Of a stretch of 64,000 nt of DNA, positions 25,375 through 34,271 are shown piece by piece (position 1 is the stretch's first letter; the number at the start of each line of letters is the position of its first letter). Made by a program: the position numbers and the translations under genes. The notes below the pieces were generated by a model. It had not been told where the DNA came from and did not search any database. It worked only from the letters and a program-made list of their open reading frames with translations. Origin of the DNA: Piscinibacter sp. Lineage in GTDB: Bacteria > Pseudomonadota > Gammaproteobacteria > Burkholderiales > Burkholderiaceae_C. The stretch is from assembly GCA_016706565.1 (NCBI GenBank), contig JADJJI010000013.1, forward strand, positions 186,001 to 250,000, written 5' to 3'.

Positions 25375-27048
25375 ATGCTGAGCACCTACACCTACCCGCG
25401 CTATGCCCACCACCGCCCCGCCGAGATCGAACGGCCGGGCGAGGTGCCACGCCACCCGGTGATCGTCGTCGGGGCCGGCCCGGTCGGCCTGGCCGCGGCG
25501 ATCGACCTCGCGATGCAGGGCACGCGCGTGCTGCTGCTCGACGACGACGACACCGTCAGCGTCGGCTCGCGCGGCCTGTGCTACGCCAAGCGCGCGCTGG
25601 AGATCCTCGACCGCATCGGCTGCGGCGACCCTGTGGTCGACAAGGGCGTGACCTGGAATGTCGGCCGTACCTTCTACGGCAACGACGAGGTGTTCCGCTT
25701 CAACCTGCTGCCCGAGGCCGACCACCACCGCCCTGGCATGGTCAACCTGCAGCAGTACTACCTCGAGGAATACCTCGTGAAGCGCGCCAGCGAGCTGCCC
25801 AACCTGGAGCTGCGCTGGAAGAACAAGGTGGTCGGCGTCACGCCTGCCGGCAACGGCGCACGCATCGAGGTCGAGGCCGCCGAAGGTCGTTATGCGCTCG
25901 ATGCCGACTGGCTCATCGTCGCCGACGGCGCGCGCAGCCCGATCCGCCGCCAGCTCGGCCTGGACATCGAGGGCAAGGTGTTCCAGGACCGCTTTCTCAT
26001 CGCCGACGTGGTGATGAAGGCCGACTTCCCGGCCGAGCGCTGGTTCTGGTTCGACCCGCCGTTCCATCCCGGGCAGAGCGTGCTGCTGCACCGCGAGGCC
26101 GACAACGTCTGGCGCATCGACTTCCAGCTCGGCTGGGACGCCGACCCCGAGGCGGAGAAGCAGCCCGAGCGCGTGATCCCGCGCATCCGCGCGATGCTGG
26201 GCCTGGAGCGCGAGTTCGAGCTCGAATGGGTCAGCGTCTACACCTTCCAGTGCCGGCGCATGCAGAGCTTCCGCCACGGCCGCGTGCTCTTCGTCGGCGA
26301 CGCGGCGCACCAGGTCTCGCCCTTCGGTGCGCGCGGCGCCAACTCCGGCCTGCAGGACACCGACAACCTGGTGTGGAAGCTCAAGCTGGTGATGGACGGC
26401 AAGGCACCGGAGAAGCTGCTGGACACCTACAGCGACGAGCGTGTCTTCGCCGCCGACGAGAACCTGCTGAACTCGACACGCTCCACCGACTTCATCACGC
26501 CGAAGAGCCAGGTCTCGCGCGACTTCCGCAATGCGGTGCTGACGCTGGCGCGCGAACATGCCTTCGCGCGCGCGCTGGTCAACTCGGGGCGGCTGTCGGT
26601 GCCGGCGCACCTGACTGGCTCGGCGCTGAACACGCCGGATACCGAGACGTTCGAGGGTTCCATGCACCCCGGCGCACCGCTGGCCGACGCGCCCGTGCGG
26701 CACCAGGGGCGCGACGCCTGGCTGCTTGCGCACACCGGTCACCACTTCGCGCTGCTGCTGTTCGTGGCGAGCCCCGCCGATATCGACGCCGGCACGCGCG
26801 AAACGATCCATTCCCTGGCCGATGCCGCGATTCCAGTGCGCACGCTGATCGTCTCGCAGCTCGACGGCGATGCGCCGGCCGGTGCGACGCTGGTCGTCGA
26901 TCACCAGGGCGTGGCCGCCAAGCGGCTGGACGCGCGTCCGGGCACCGCCTACCTGCTCCGGCCCGACCAGCACGTGGCCGCACGCTGGCGCCGGCTCGAC
27001 GCAGCCGCGGTGCGCGCCGCGCTGGCCCGCGCCACCTGCAACGCCTGA
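25375..27048 (+). CDS. FAD-dependent aromatic-ring monooxygenase (MhpA-like)
   Basis: 557 residues. Group A flavin hydroxylase signatures are in order: VIVVGAGPVGLAAAIDLA (about 30-47), the DG motif WLIVADGARSPIRRQLG (about 180-196), and the GD motif RVLFVGDAAHQVSPFGARGANSG (about 303-325). The C-terminal thioredoxin-like domain is present (about 430-557). Such enzymes use NAD(P)H and O2 to hydroxylate phenolic rings. The stop is 18 bp before the DUF2783 gene. The ring it acts on is not shown by the sequence. Confidence 0.9.
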   Translation: MLSTYTYPRYAHHRPAEIERPGEVPRHPVIVVGAGPVGLAAAIDLAMQGTRVLLLDDDDTVSVGSRGLCYAKRALEILDRIGCGDPVVDKGVTWNVGRTFYGNDEVFRFNLLPEADHHRPGMVNLQQYYLEEYLVKRASELPNLELRWKNKVVGVTPAGNGARIEVEAAEGRYALDADWLIVADGARSPIRRQLGLDIEGKVFQDRFLIADVVMKADFPAERWFWFDPPFHPGQSVLLHREADNVWRIDFQLGWDADPEAEKQPERVIPRIRAMLGLEREFELEWVSVYTFQCRRMQSFRHGRVLFVGDAAHQVSPFGARGANSGLQDTDNLVWKLKLVMDGKAPEKLLDTYSDERVFAADENLLNSTRSTDFITPKSQVSRDFRNAVLTLAREHAFARALVNSGRLSVPAHLTGSALNTPDTETFEGSMHPGAPLADAPVRHQGRDAWLLAHTGHHFALLLFVASPADIDAGTRETIHSLADAAIPVRTLIVSQLDGDAPAGATLVVDHQGVAAKRLDARPGTAYLLRPDQHVAARWRRLDAAAVRAALARATCNA

Positions 27049-27066
27049 CCTTTCGCCGAGCCGACG

Positions 27067-27315
27067 ATGGAACACCTCAACACCCGCCCCAACTTCGGCC
27101 GCCCCGGCCAGACGCCGCTGCATGCGTTCAGCCCGGGCGACGACTTCTACGAGATGCTGATCGAGACACACCGCGGCCTGTCCGACGAGGCCAGCCGGCT
27201 CGTCAACGCGCGCCTGGTGCTGCTGCTGGCCAACCACATCGGCGACCTGCGCGTGCTGCGAGAGGCGCTCGATGCGGCCCGCGCCGGTGTGCCGAGCGGC
27301 GAGTCGGCGCGATGA
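27067..27315 (+). CDS. DUF2783 small protein
   Basis: 82 residues with the DUF2783 pattern DDFYEMLIETHRGLSDEASRLVNARLVLLLANHIGD. These helical proteins are regularly encoded after FAD monooxygenases of this type; their function is unknown, perhaps an accessory subunit. The start at 27067 lies 18 bp after the monooxygenase, and the stop overlaps the fumarylacetoacetase start by 4 bp. Confidence 0.85.
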   Translation: MEHLNTRPNFGRPGQTPLHAFSPGDDFYEMLIETHRGLSDEASRLVNARLVLLLANHIGDLRVLREALDAARAGVPSGESAR

Positions 27316-28637
27316 GCGCGGCGCTCGACGAGACGCACGATCCTTCGCTGCGCAGCTGGGTCGCTTCGGCCAACAACGCCGGCACCGACTTCCCGATCCA
27401 GAACCTGCCGCTGGGGCGCTTTCGCCGCAAGGGCAGCGAGGAGCCCTGGCGCTTCGGCGTGGCCATCGGCGACCAGGTGCTGGACCTGCGCCTGGCGGCG
27501 GAGCAATGCCCCTGGGGACGCGATGTGGCGCAGTGGCTGCAGCCATTGGCCGCCGGAGATCTGCTGGCCTTCATGTCGCTCGGGCCGGTCGCTCGGCGCG
27601 GCGTACGCAGCGCGCTGTCGGTGGCCTTGCGCGACGGCAGCGAGCAGGGGCCGTTTCTCGAGCTGTGCGTGCTGCCGCAAGCGGCCGTCGAGATGGCCTT
27701 GCCCTGCCGCATCGGCGACTACACCGACTTCTACACCGGCATCCACCACGCTACCGCGGTGGGCAAGCTGTTCCGCCCCGACAACCCGCTGCTGCCGAAC
27801 TATCAATGGGTGCCCATCGGCTACCACGGCCGCGCCTCGTCGATCGGCGTGAGCGGCCAGCGCTTCCAGCGGCCGCTCGGCCAGGTGAAGGGCCCGAACG
27901 ACGCGACACCGCGCCTGGCGCCGACCGCCCGGCTGGACCACGAGCTGGAGCTGGGGTTCCTCATCGGTGCCGGCAATGCGCTGGGCGAGCCGGTGCCGAT
28001 CGCGAAGGCGGAGGACGCGCTGTTCGGCATCGTGCTGCTCAACGACTGGTCGGCGCGCGACGTGCAGGCCTGGGAGTACCAGCCGCTCGGTCCTTTCCTG
28101 TCGAAGAACTTCGCGACCACGATCTCGCCCTGGGTGGTCATGCCCGAGGCGCTGGCGCCGTTCCGCGTACCTTTCGAGCGCCCCGCCGGCGACCCGCAAC
28201 CCTTGCCCTATCTCGACTCGGCGGCCAACCGCGCCGCCGGCGCCTTCGACATCACGCTCGAGGTGTCGATCCAGACGCCGCGCATGCGCGAAGCCGGCCT
28301 GCCGCACGAGCGCCTGATGCAGTCGAACTTCCGCGACTCGTACTGGACCATCGCGCAGCTCATCGCCCACCACACCGTGAACGGCTGCAACCTCGGTGCC
28401 GGCGACCTGCTCGGCTCGGGCACGCAGTCGGGCCCGCAGCCCGGGCAGGGCGGCTCGCTGCTCGAACTCACCGAAGGCGGCAAGCGGCCGATCACGCTGC
28501 CCAACGGCGAGACACGCACCTTCCTCGAGGACGGCGACAGCCTGCTGCTGCGCGCGCACTGCGAACGCGCGGGAGCGCGGCGCATCGGCTTCGGCCTGTG
28601 CGAAGGCCAGGTGCTTGCATCGCGCGCGACGGCGTGA
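27312..28637 (+). CDS. fahA: Fumarylacetoacetase
   Basis: 441 residues, near the usual 430. It hydrolyses fumarylacetoacetate (or a close acylpyruvate) to fumarate and acetoacetate. It shows the N-terminal SH3-like domain and the FAH catalytic domain with DYTDFYTGIHHATAVGKLFRP, LELGFLIGAGN, FGIVLLNDWSARDVQAWEYQPLGPFLSKNF and GDLLGSGTQSGP. It is the last step of the operon controlled by the IclR protein, which implies that the pathway ends in a homogentisate- or gentisate-like ring-cleavage product. Confidence 0.93.
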   Translation: MSAALDETHDPSLRSWVASANNAGTDFPIQNLPLGRFRRKGSEEPWRFGVAIGDQVLDLRLAAEQCPWGRDVAQWLQPLAAGDLLAFMSLGPVARRGVRSALSVALRDGSEQGPFLELCVLPQAAVEMALPCRIGDYTDFYTGIHHATAVGKLFRPDNPLLPNYQWVPIGYHGRASSIGVSGQRFQRPLGQVKGPNDATPRLAPTARLDHELELGFLIGAGNALGEPVPIAKAEDALFGIVLLNDWSARDVQAWEYQPLGPFLSKNFATTISPWVVMPEALAPFRVPFERPAGDPQPLPYLDSAANRAAGAFDITLEVSIQTPRMREAGLPHERLMQSNFRDSYWTIAQLIAHHTVNGCNLGAGDLLGSGTQSGPQPGQGGSLLELTEGGKRPITLPNGETRTFLEDGDSLLLRAHCERAGARRIGFGLCEGQVLASRATA

Positions 28638-28671
28638 CACGCTCGTGAGCGAACCAGCACAGGAGAAGCAC

Positions 28672-29061
28672 ATGACGCAGTGGCGACGCAAAGGCAAGGA
28701 CGAGGTCTACACACCCGAGGAGATCGAGGCGCGCCTGAAGGCCGAGTTGCCGAAGTGGACCTTCGAGGACGGCTGGATCCGCCGCAAGTACAAGACCAGC
28801 GGCTGGAAGGGCACGCTGATGGTGGTCAACACCGTCGGCCACCTGGCCGAGGCGGCCTGGCACCACCCGGACCTCAACGTGTCGTACGCCTTCGTCACCG
28901 TCAAGCTGATGAACCATGCCGCCAAGGGCATCACCGAGAAGGACTTCGCGCTGGCGAAGAAGATCGAGGAGGTGCTGATGTGGCAGCCGGGCCAGGACGC
29001 GGAGGCGGCACTCGAAGGCACGCCCGACGACCCGCGCTTCAAGTACCTCAAGTACGACTGA
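28672..29061 (+). CDS. Pterin-4a-carbinolamine dehydratase-like protein
   Basis: 129 residues from ATG at 28672, preceded by AGGAG. The family core is EAAWHHPDLNVSYAFVTVKLMNHAAKGITEKDFALAKKIE, with the two His and the Pro of the dehydratase site, here at the C-terminal half. PCD proteins recycle 4a-hydroxy-tetrahydropterins in aromatic hydroxylation. Homologues are also found at the edge of tetrahydromethanopterin islands. Its position 119 bp before mptG and 34 bp after fahA makes either role possible. Confidence 0.85.
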   Translation: MTQWRRKGKDEVYTPEEIEARLKAELPKWTFEDGWIRRKYKTSGWKGTLMVVNTVGHLAEAAWHHPDLNVSYAFVTVKLMNHAAKGITEKDFALAKKIEEVLMWQPGQDAEAALEGTPDDPRFKYLKYD

Positions 29062-29085
29062 CGCAGCCCGGCAGCCGAGGCTGCG

Positions 29086-29114
29086 TTGACACAGTGTCCC
29101 CGGAACGGGACAAC
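29086..29114 (+). promoter_or_regulatory. Candidate promoter/operator of the mptG-led operon
   Basis: TTGACA at 29086-29091 is followed after 17 bp by the weak -10 candidate GACAAC. Inside lies the inverted repeat TGTCCC-6 bp-GGGACA (29095-29112), so a dimeric regulator bound here would cover the promoter. It precedes the whole run mptG to fae. Confidence 0.45.
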
Positions 29115-29179
29115 GCCGCCCTGCGAACACCGGCGCAGGTGACTTCCCGTGGCGGAACGGCCCTTGCTACCTTGGCCGT

Positions 29180-30238
29180 ATGCTCCGCCCGATCGATGCC
29201 CCCTTGCACGCCATGGCCAGCCCCTCGCCGACCTCGCCCCGCGCCGCCGCCCGCGCCGGCGTGAGCGTGCGCGCGCCGGGGCGCCTGCACCTGGGCTTCC
29301 TCGATCCTTCGGGCTCGCTGGGCCGGCGCTTCGGCAGCATCGGCCTGGTCATCGATGGCTTCGAGACCGAGCTCGAACTCGCGCCGGCCGACCACGATGC
29401 GCTGAGTGCCGACACGCTGGCCGCGCAGGACGAACTCGGCCGGGCCGCCGCGCACCTGCAGCGCCTGCGCGAGCGCAGCGGCTGCCACGCGCCGCTGTCG
29501 CTGCGCCTGCGCCAGGTGCTGCCGGCGCATGCCGGCTTCGGCTCGGGCACGCAGCTCGCGCTCGCCGTCGGCCGCGCCTTCGCGCGTCTTCAAGCGCTGG
29601 ACCTCGACACGCCCACGCTGGCGTCCTGGCTGGGCCGCGGACTGCGTTCGGGCATTGGCATCGCGGGCTTCGACGCCGGCGGCCTGCTGCTCGACGGTGG
29701 TCCGGGCCGCGACGGTTCGCCCGCGCAGCTGCTCTCGCGCGTCGAGTTGCCGCCGGGCTGGCGCGTCATCGTCGTCCTCGACGATCGGGTGAGTGGCCTG
29801 TCCGGTGCCGGCGAACGCGAGGCGATCGCGCGCCTGCCGCCGCTGCCGCAGTCCGCGGCGGCCGACATCTGCCACCAGGTGCTGATGCGCGTGATGGCCG
29901 GCGCGGCGAGTGACGATTTCGCCGCCTTCGCTCCCGGGCTGAACCGCGTGCAGCAACTGCTGGGCGACCATTTCGCGCCGGCACAGGACGGCAGCGCCTG
30001 GACCAGCGCAGCCGTCGGCCGGCTGATGCGCTGGTGGGGTGCTTCGGCCGGCGATGCCGCCGCCATCGGCCAGAGCTCCTGGGGCCCGACCGGGTTCGCC
30101 ATCGTGCCCTCGGCGCAGGCGGCGCAGGGCCTGATCGACGCGGCGCGCACGGCCGGTGTCGTCGACGCCGGATTGCAGATTCGCGTGGTCGGCGCGCGCC
30201 GCCACGGTGCTGCGGTGGCCGATCTGCCGGCCCGCTGA
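29180..30238 (+). CDS. mptG: Beta-ribofuranosylaminobenzene 5'-phosphate synthase
   Basis: 352 residues of the GHMP-kinase-like family. It condenses 4-aminobenzoate (4-hydroxybenzoate in some archaea) with PRPP, releasing CO2 and diphosphate, the first committed step of methanopterin synthesis. Visible: RAPGRLHLGFLDPSG at the N-terminus, the glycine-rich HAGFGSGTQLALAVGRAF loop, GIAGFDAGGLLLDGG, and GQSSWGPTGFAIV near the end. A second ATG at 29213 is possible. It opens the first operon of the island, with mtdB 38 bp on. Confidence 0.93.
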   Translation: MLRPIDAPLHAMASPSPTSPRAAARAGVSVRAPGRLHLGFLDPSGSLGRRFGSIGLVIDGFETELELAPADHDALSADTLAAQDELGRAAAHLQRLRERSGCHAPLSLRLRQVLPAHAGFGSGTQLALAVGRAFARLQALDLDTPTLASWLGRGLRSGIGIAGFDAGGLLLDGGPGRDGSPAQLLSRVELPPGWRVIVVLDDRVSGLSGAGEREAIARLPPLPQSAAADICHQVLMRVMAGAASDDFAAFAPGLNRVQQLLGDHFAPAQDGSAWTSAAVGRLMRWWGASAGDAAAIGQSSWGPTGFAIVPSAQAAQGLIDAARTAGVVDAGLQIRVVGARRHGAAVADLPAR

Positions 30239-30276
30239 ATTCTTCTTCCCCCAACCTTCACAGAATGCGATTCGCC

Positions 30277-31194
30277 ATGGAACGCCCCTACATCCTCCAC
30301 ATGATCACGCCGGGCAAGCAGATGAGCCCGTTCGACATCAACATGGCCGCCGACGCCGGCTACCAGATCATCGTGCCGTACTGCGAGGCCGACATGAAGA
30401 GCGTGACGGCGCTGACGCAGGATGCGATCTTCTCGCGCGGGCCCAAGGGTGTGGCGCGCACCGGCATCTTCATCGGCGGGCGCGATGCGCTGGTGGCGGC
30501 CGACATGCTCGAGCAGTCGGCCAAGGCGATGGTCCCGCCCTTCGTGGTCTCCGTGATGTCCGACCCCAGTGGCTCGTTCACCACCGCCGCAGCGATGGTG
30601 GCCTGCGTCGAGGCGGCGGTGAAGAAGACCCGGCCCGACGGGCTGAAGGGCCTGCGCGTGGTCGTGCTCGGCGGCACCGGGCCGGTGGGCCGCATCGCCG
30701 GCGTGCTGGCGGCGCAGATCGGTGCCGACGTGGCGCTGTCCAGCCGCAACGGCATCGACGTGGCCGAAGAGGCCGCGCAGCAGACCGGCAAGCGCTTCGG
30801 CGTGACCATCCATGGCATCTCCGGCGGCGACCGTGCCGCGGTGCGCAGCTCGATCGCCGATGCCCACGTGATCCTCGCCTGCGCAGCGGCCGGCGTGCAG
30901 GTGGTGTCTGCCGAAGACCTGACGTTCGCGAAGAAGCTGCTCGTGGCCGCCGACGTCAACGCCGTGCCGCCCGAAGGGGTGGCCGGTGTCGGCGTGATGG
31001 ACAACGCCAAGCCGATTGCCGGCTCCACCGCGGTGGGCATCGGCGCGCTGGCCATCGGCGACGTCAAGTACCACACCCAGCATCGCTTGCTGGTGGAGAT
31101 GCGCGACAAGCCGAAGTCGGTGCTCGGCTTCGCCGAGGCCTTTGCCACGGCGCGCGCCTTCCTGGCCGAGTCCGCGGCCGGCAAGGGCGGCTGA
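30277..31194 (+). CDS. mtdB: NAD(P)-dependent methylene-H4MPT dehydrogenase MtdB
   Basis: 305 residues from ATG at 30277; ATG at 30265 would add four residues. It oxidises methylene-H4MPT to methenyl-H4MPT after Fae. Signatures: ILHMITPGKQMSPFDINMAADAGY, QDAIFSRGPKG, the Rossmann motif VVVLGGTGPVGRIAGVLAA (about 129-147) and DVNAVPPEGVAGVGV. The length and sequence match MtdB rather than folate-linked MtdA. The next gene starts 7 bp after its stop. Confidence 0.95.
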   Translation: MERPYILHMITPGKQMSPFDINMAADAGYQIIVPYCEADMKSVTALTQDAIFSRGPKGVARTGIFIGGRDALVAADMLEQSAKAMVPPFVVSVMSDPSGSFTTAAAMVACVEAAVKKTRPDGLKGLRVVVLGGTGPVGRIAGVLAAQIGADVALSSRNGIDVAEEAAQQTGKRFGVTIHGISGGDRAAVRSSIADAHVILACAAAGVQVVSAEDLTFAKKLLVAADVNAVPPEGVAGVGVMDNAKPIAGSTAVGIGALAIGDVKYHTQHRLLVEMRDKPKSVLGFAEAFATARAFLAESAAGKGG

Positions 31195-31201
31195 GCCCGC
31201 C

Positions 31202-32323
31202 GTGCTCGCGGTTGCGGCGCTCTCCGCGCGGTCCCTGGTCGAGAGCGCGGCACTCGACGGCACGCGCACGGTCGCGCTCGACTGCTTCGGCGATGACGAT
31301 ACGCGGCGCCTGGCGGCGCAGTGGCACGAGGTCGGTGCTGCATCGGCGCTGTGCATCGACGACGACAAGCTGCTAGCGTCGCTGTCGGCCCTCGCGCAGC
31401 GCGGCGACACGATGGGCTGGATCGCCGGCAGCGGCTTCGACGGCCGCGCCGATCTGCTCGAGCGGGGGGCTGCGCTGCTGCCGTTGATCGGCACGGCACC
31501 CGCCGACGTGCGCCGCGTGCGCGACCCGCAGGAATTTTTCGGCGTGCTGCATTCGCACGGCATCGGCTTCCCGTCGGTGTCGCTGGATCCACCGGCCACG
31601 CCGGCCGGCTGGCTGCTCAAGGACGCCGGCGGTTGTGGTGGCTGGCAGGTGCGGCGCGCTTCGCCGGGCACGACGGCCGGCCCGGGCCGCTACTGGCAGC
31701 GCGAGCGGCGCGGCGCAGCGATGTCGGCGACCTTCGTCGCCAACGGGCGCGACGCCGTGCTGCTCGGCTTCAATGTGCAGACGACGCGATCGGCAGGCGA
31801 GCGGCCGTTCGTGTTCTGCGGCGTGACCGGGCCGGTGCCGGTGAGCGACACGGTGCAGCGCGAGGTGACGGCGATCGCGCGGCTGCTCGCCGCCGTGTTC
31901 CGCCTGCGCGGCCTGGGCAGCCTGGACTTCCTGCTCGACGGCGATACTGTCGAGGTGCTCGAACTCAACCCGCGTCCGCCGGCCAGCTTGGCGCTCTACC
32001 TGCGCGTGGGCGAGGGCGGCCCGGTGCGTGCGCACCTGCGCGCCTGCCAGCAAGGCGAGTTGCCGCCGGCGCCGGCGCCGACGGATGGCGTTCGCGGCAC
32101 CACGATCGTGTTCGCGCCGCGCGCATTGCACATCGATGCCGTCACGGCGGCGCAGATCGCGCAGCGCGACGGTGCCTGTGACCTTCCCCGTGCCGGCACG
32201 CAGGTCGCCGCCGGCGACCCGCTGTGCAGCCTCGTGGCCGGCGGCCGCGACGTGCACGAGGTGACCACCCGACTCGCCAGCCGCCGCGACGCGCTGCTGG
32301 CTTCCCTGGAGACGACGACATGA
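31202..32323 (+). CDS. ATP-grasp protein of the H4MPT island
   Basis: 373 residues from GTG at 31202. The central part shows the ATP-grasp features WLLKDAGGCGGWQVR (ATP lysine), the Mg-binding stretch GSLDFLLDGDTVEVLELNPRPPASL, and a C-terminal beta-rich tail (VFAPRALHIDAV onward) of the carbamoyl-phosphate-synthase kind. Proteins of this type occur only in methanopterin-dependent C1 islands and archaea. It probably ligates an amino acid or similar group during methanofuran or H4MPT assembly; the substrate is unknown. It overlaps mch by 4 bp. Confidence 0.85.
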   Translation: MLAVAALSARSLVESAALDGTRTVALDCFGDDDTRRLAAQWHEVGAASALCIDDDKLLASLSALAQRGDTMGWIAGSGFDGRADLLERGAALLPLIGTAPADVRRVRDPQEFFGVLHSHGIGFPSVSLDPPATPAGWLLKDAGGCGGWQVRRASPGTTAGPGRYWQRERRGAAMSATFVANGRDAVLLGFNVQTTRSAGERPFVFCGVTGPVPVSDTVQREVTAIARLLAAVFRLRGLGSLDFLLDGDTVEVLELNPRPPASLALYLRVGEGGPVRAHLRACQQGELPPAPAPTDGVRGTTIVFAPRALHIDAVTAAQIAQRDGACDLPRAGTQVAAGDPLCSLVAGGRDVHEVTTRLASRRDALLASLETTT

Positions 32324-33324
32324 GTGACCATCCCGCGGCACTGGCCGGCTGCACGCTGAGCCTGAATGCGCATGTGCAGCCCTGGGTCGAGCGGCTCGTC
32401 ACCGATGCCGACGCGCTGCGCGTGAAAGTGACGCAGGACGCGAGCGGCGCACGGATCGTCGACGCCGGCATCGCGGCCGAAGGCAGCATCGAGGCGGGCC
32501 TGCTCGTCGGCGAGATCTGCCTCGGCGGCTTCGGCAGCGTCTGTGCACGCAGTGGCGCGGCCGACGGCTGGCCGACCTGGCTGGAGGTGCGCAGCTCGCA
32601 GCCGGTGCTGGCCTGCCTGGCCAGCCAGTACGCCGGCTGGAGCCTCGCCGCCAGCAAGGAGGAGACCGGCGGCAAGAAGTTCTTCTCGCTCGGCTCCGGC
32701 CCGGCGCGTGCGCTGGCCGCCAAGGAGCCGCTGTATGCCGAGCTCGGCTATCGCGATCGCGCCGCGCAGGGCGTGCTCGTGATGGAAGTCGACCGCGTGC
32801 CGCCGGCCGTGGTGGTGCAGAAGATCCTGCGCGACTGCGCGCTGCAGCCGCAGGGCCTGACGATCGTGCTGACGCCCACGAGCAGCGCCGCCGGCACCAC
32901 GCAAGTGGTGGCGCGCGTGCTCGAGGTGGCGCTGCACAAGTCGCACGAGATCGGCTTCGACCTCTCGCACATCGTCGACGGCGTGGCCACCGCGCCGCTG
33001 CCTTCGCCCAGCCCCGACGGTGTCGAGGCCATGGGCCGCACCAACGATGCCATCCTCTACGGCGGACGCGTGCACCTGAGCGTTCGCGGCGGCGATGAAG
33101 CGGCAGGCGCGCTCGCCGCGAAGCTGCCCTCGCGCAACTCGAAGGACTATGGCCGCTCGTTCGCCGAGATCTTCAAGGCCGTCGAGTACGACTTCTACAA
33201 GATCGACGGCGCGCTGTTCGCGCCCGCCGAGGTGTGGGTGAGCAACCTCGACACCGGCAGCACCTTCCACGCGGGCGGCCTGAACATGGACCTGCTGCGC
33301 GGCCTGTGGCTGAAGGAAGCCTGA
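32320..33324 (+). CDS. mch: Methenyl-H4MPT cyclohydrolase
   Basis: 334 residues from ATG at 32320, overlapping the ATP-grasp stop. It hydrolyses methenyl-H4MPT to formyl-H4MPT between MtdB and the Fhc complex. Landmarks: LNAHVQPWVERLV, GEICLGGFGSV, the active-site stretch YAGWSLAASKEETGGKKFFSLGSGPARAL and GRTNDAILYGGRVHL. The length is normal for the family. Confidence 0.96.
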   Translation: MSDHPAALAGCTLSLNAHVQPWVERLVTDADALRVKVTQDASGARIVDAGIAAEGSIEAGLLVGEICLGGFGSVCARSGAADGWPTWLEVRSSQPVLACLASQYAGWSLAASKEETGGKKFFSLGSGPARALAAKEPLYAELGYRDRAAQGVLVMEVDRVPPAVVVQKILRDCALQPQGLTIVLTPTSSAAGTTQVVARVLEVALHKSHEIGFDLSHIVDGVATAPLPSPSPDGVEAMGRTNDAILYGGRVHLSVRGGDEAAGALAAKLPSRNSKDYGRSFAEIFKAVEYDFYKIDGALFAPAEVWVSNLDTGSTFHAGGLNMDLLRGLWLKEA

Positions 33325-33331
33325 AGTCGCC

Positions 33332-34264
33332 ATGACGCGCGTGGCGATCATGACCGACGAGGTCGGCTGGCACACCCGCCAGCTGCAGGCGGCGCTGCGC
33401 GAGCGCGGCGTGGTCGGCCGCTGCGTCGACCTGGCCGATTGCCGCATCGACACCAGCGCCGCCTGGCACGGCCTGGCCATCCCCGGCTTCGGGCGCGAAC
33501 TGCCCGACGCCGTGCTGGTGCGCGGCATCGCCGGCGGCAGCTTCGAGCAGGTGACCAAGCGGCTCGGCGTGCTTCATGCACTGCGCGAGCTCGGCGTGCC
33601 GGTCTACAACGACGCGCGCGCCATCGAGCGAAGCGTCGACAAATCGATGACCAGCCTGCTGCTGCACGCGGCCGGCATCCCGACGCCGGCGACCTGGGCG
33701 ATGGAGTCGCCGGCGCAGGCGCAGCGCCTGGTGATGCGCGAGAGCGCGGCGGGCCGGGCGCTGGTGCTCAAGCCGCTGTTCGGTTCGCAGGGCAAGGGGC
33801 TGCAACTGGTCGGCTCTGTCGACGGCGTGCATCACCCCTTGCCCGATCTGAAGCAGGGCTATGGCGGGCTCGCCTACCTGCAGCGCTTCGTGCCGCCGCT
33901 CACGCAGCCGGGCTTCGACTGGCGCGTGCTCGTCGTCGGCGGGCGCGCGGTGACGGCGATGCGCCGCGTCAGCGCGCACTGGGTGCACAACGTGGCGCAG
34001 GGCGCGCGCTGCGAGCCGGCCACGCTCGATGAACCGCTGGCACGCCTGGCTGAAGACGCCGCGCGTGCCCTCGAGATGGACTACGCGGGCATCGACATCC
34101 TGCCTTGCGGCGCCACGCAGTCGCTGCAGGTGATCGAGGTCAACGGCGTGGCCGCCTGGCAGGGCCTGCAGCGCGTGACGGCCTTCAACATCGCGCGCGC
34201 GCTGGTCGACGACCTGCTGGACCGGCGGCTCGCCGCGTCGCGCCGCGGCGCGCAGCGCGCCTGA
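33332..34264 (+). CDS. RimK-like ATP-grasp ligase of the H4MPT island
   Basis: 310 residues of the RimK/MptN type: TDEVGWHTRQLQAALRERG at the N-terminus, SVDKSMTSLLLHAAGIPTPAT, the ATP-lysine stretch LVLKPLFGSQGKGLQLV, and the metal site MDYAGIDILPC ... VIEVNGVAAWQGLQ. RimK-type enzymes add glutamate to C-terminal or alpha-carboxyl groups; in this island it is expected to add a glutamate to the cofactor (H4MPT or methanofuran side chain). It corresponds to the protein called Orf5 in Methylobacterium literature, to my recollection. Confidence 0.85.
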   Translation: MTRVAIMTDEVGWHTRQLQAALRERGVVGRCVDLADCRIDTSAAWHGLAIPGFGRELPDAVLVRGIAGGSFEQVTKRLGVLHALRELGVPVYNDARAIERSVDKSMTSLLLHAAGIPTPATWAMESPAQAQRLVMRESAAGRALVLKPLFGSQGKGLQLVGSVDGVHHPLPDLKQGYGGLAYLQRFVPPLTQPGFDWRVLVVGGRAVTAMRRVSAHWVHNVAQGARCEPATLDEPLARLAEDAARALEMDYAGIDILPCGATQSLQVIEVNGVAAWQGLQRVTAFNIARALVDDLLDRRLAASRRGAQRA

Positions 34265-34271
34265 GCGCCGC

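Noticed and set aside
29150-29180. A TGGC ... TTGC pair before mptG that looks like a sigma-54 promoter
   Set aside because: The distance between the GG and GC elements is 3 bp too long, which abolishes sigma-54 binding.
30034-30276. A longer mtdB reading frame starting inside mptG
   Set aside because: The upstream part is in another frame of mptG with no family match; MtdB begins at ILHMITPGK, just after 30277.
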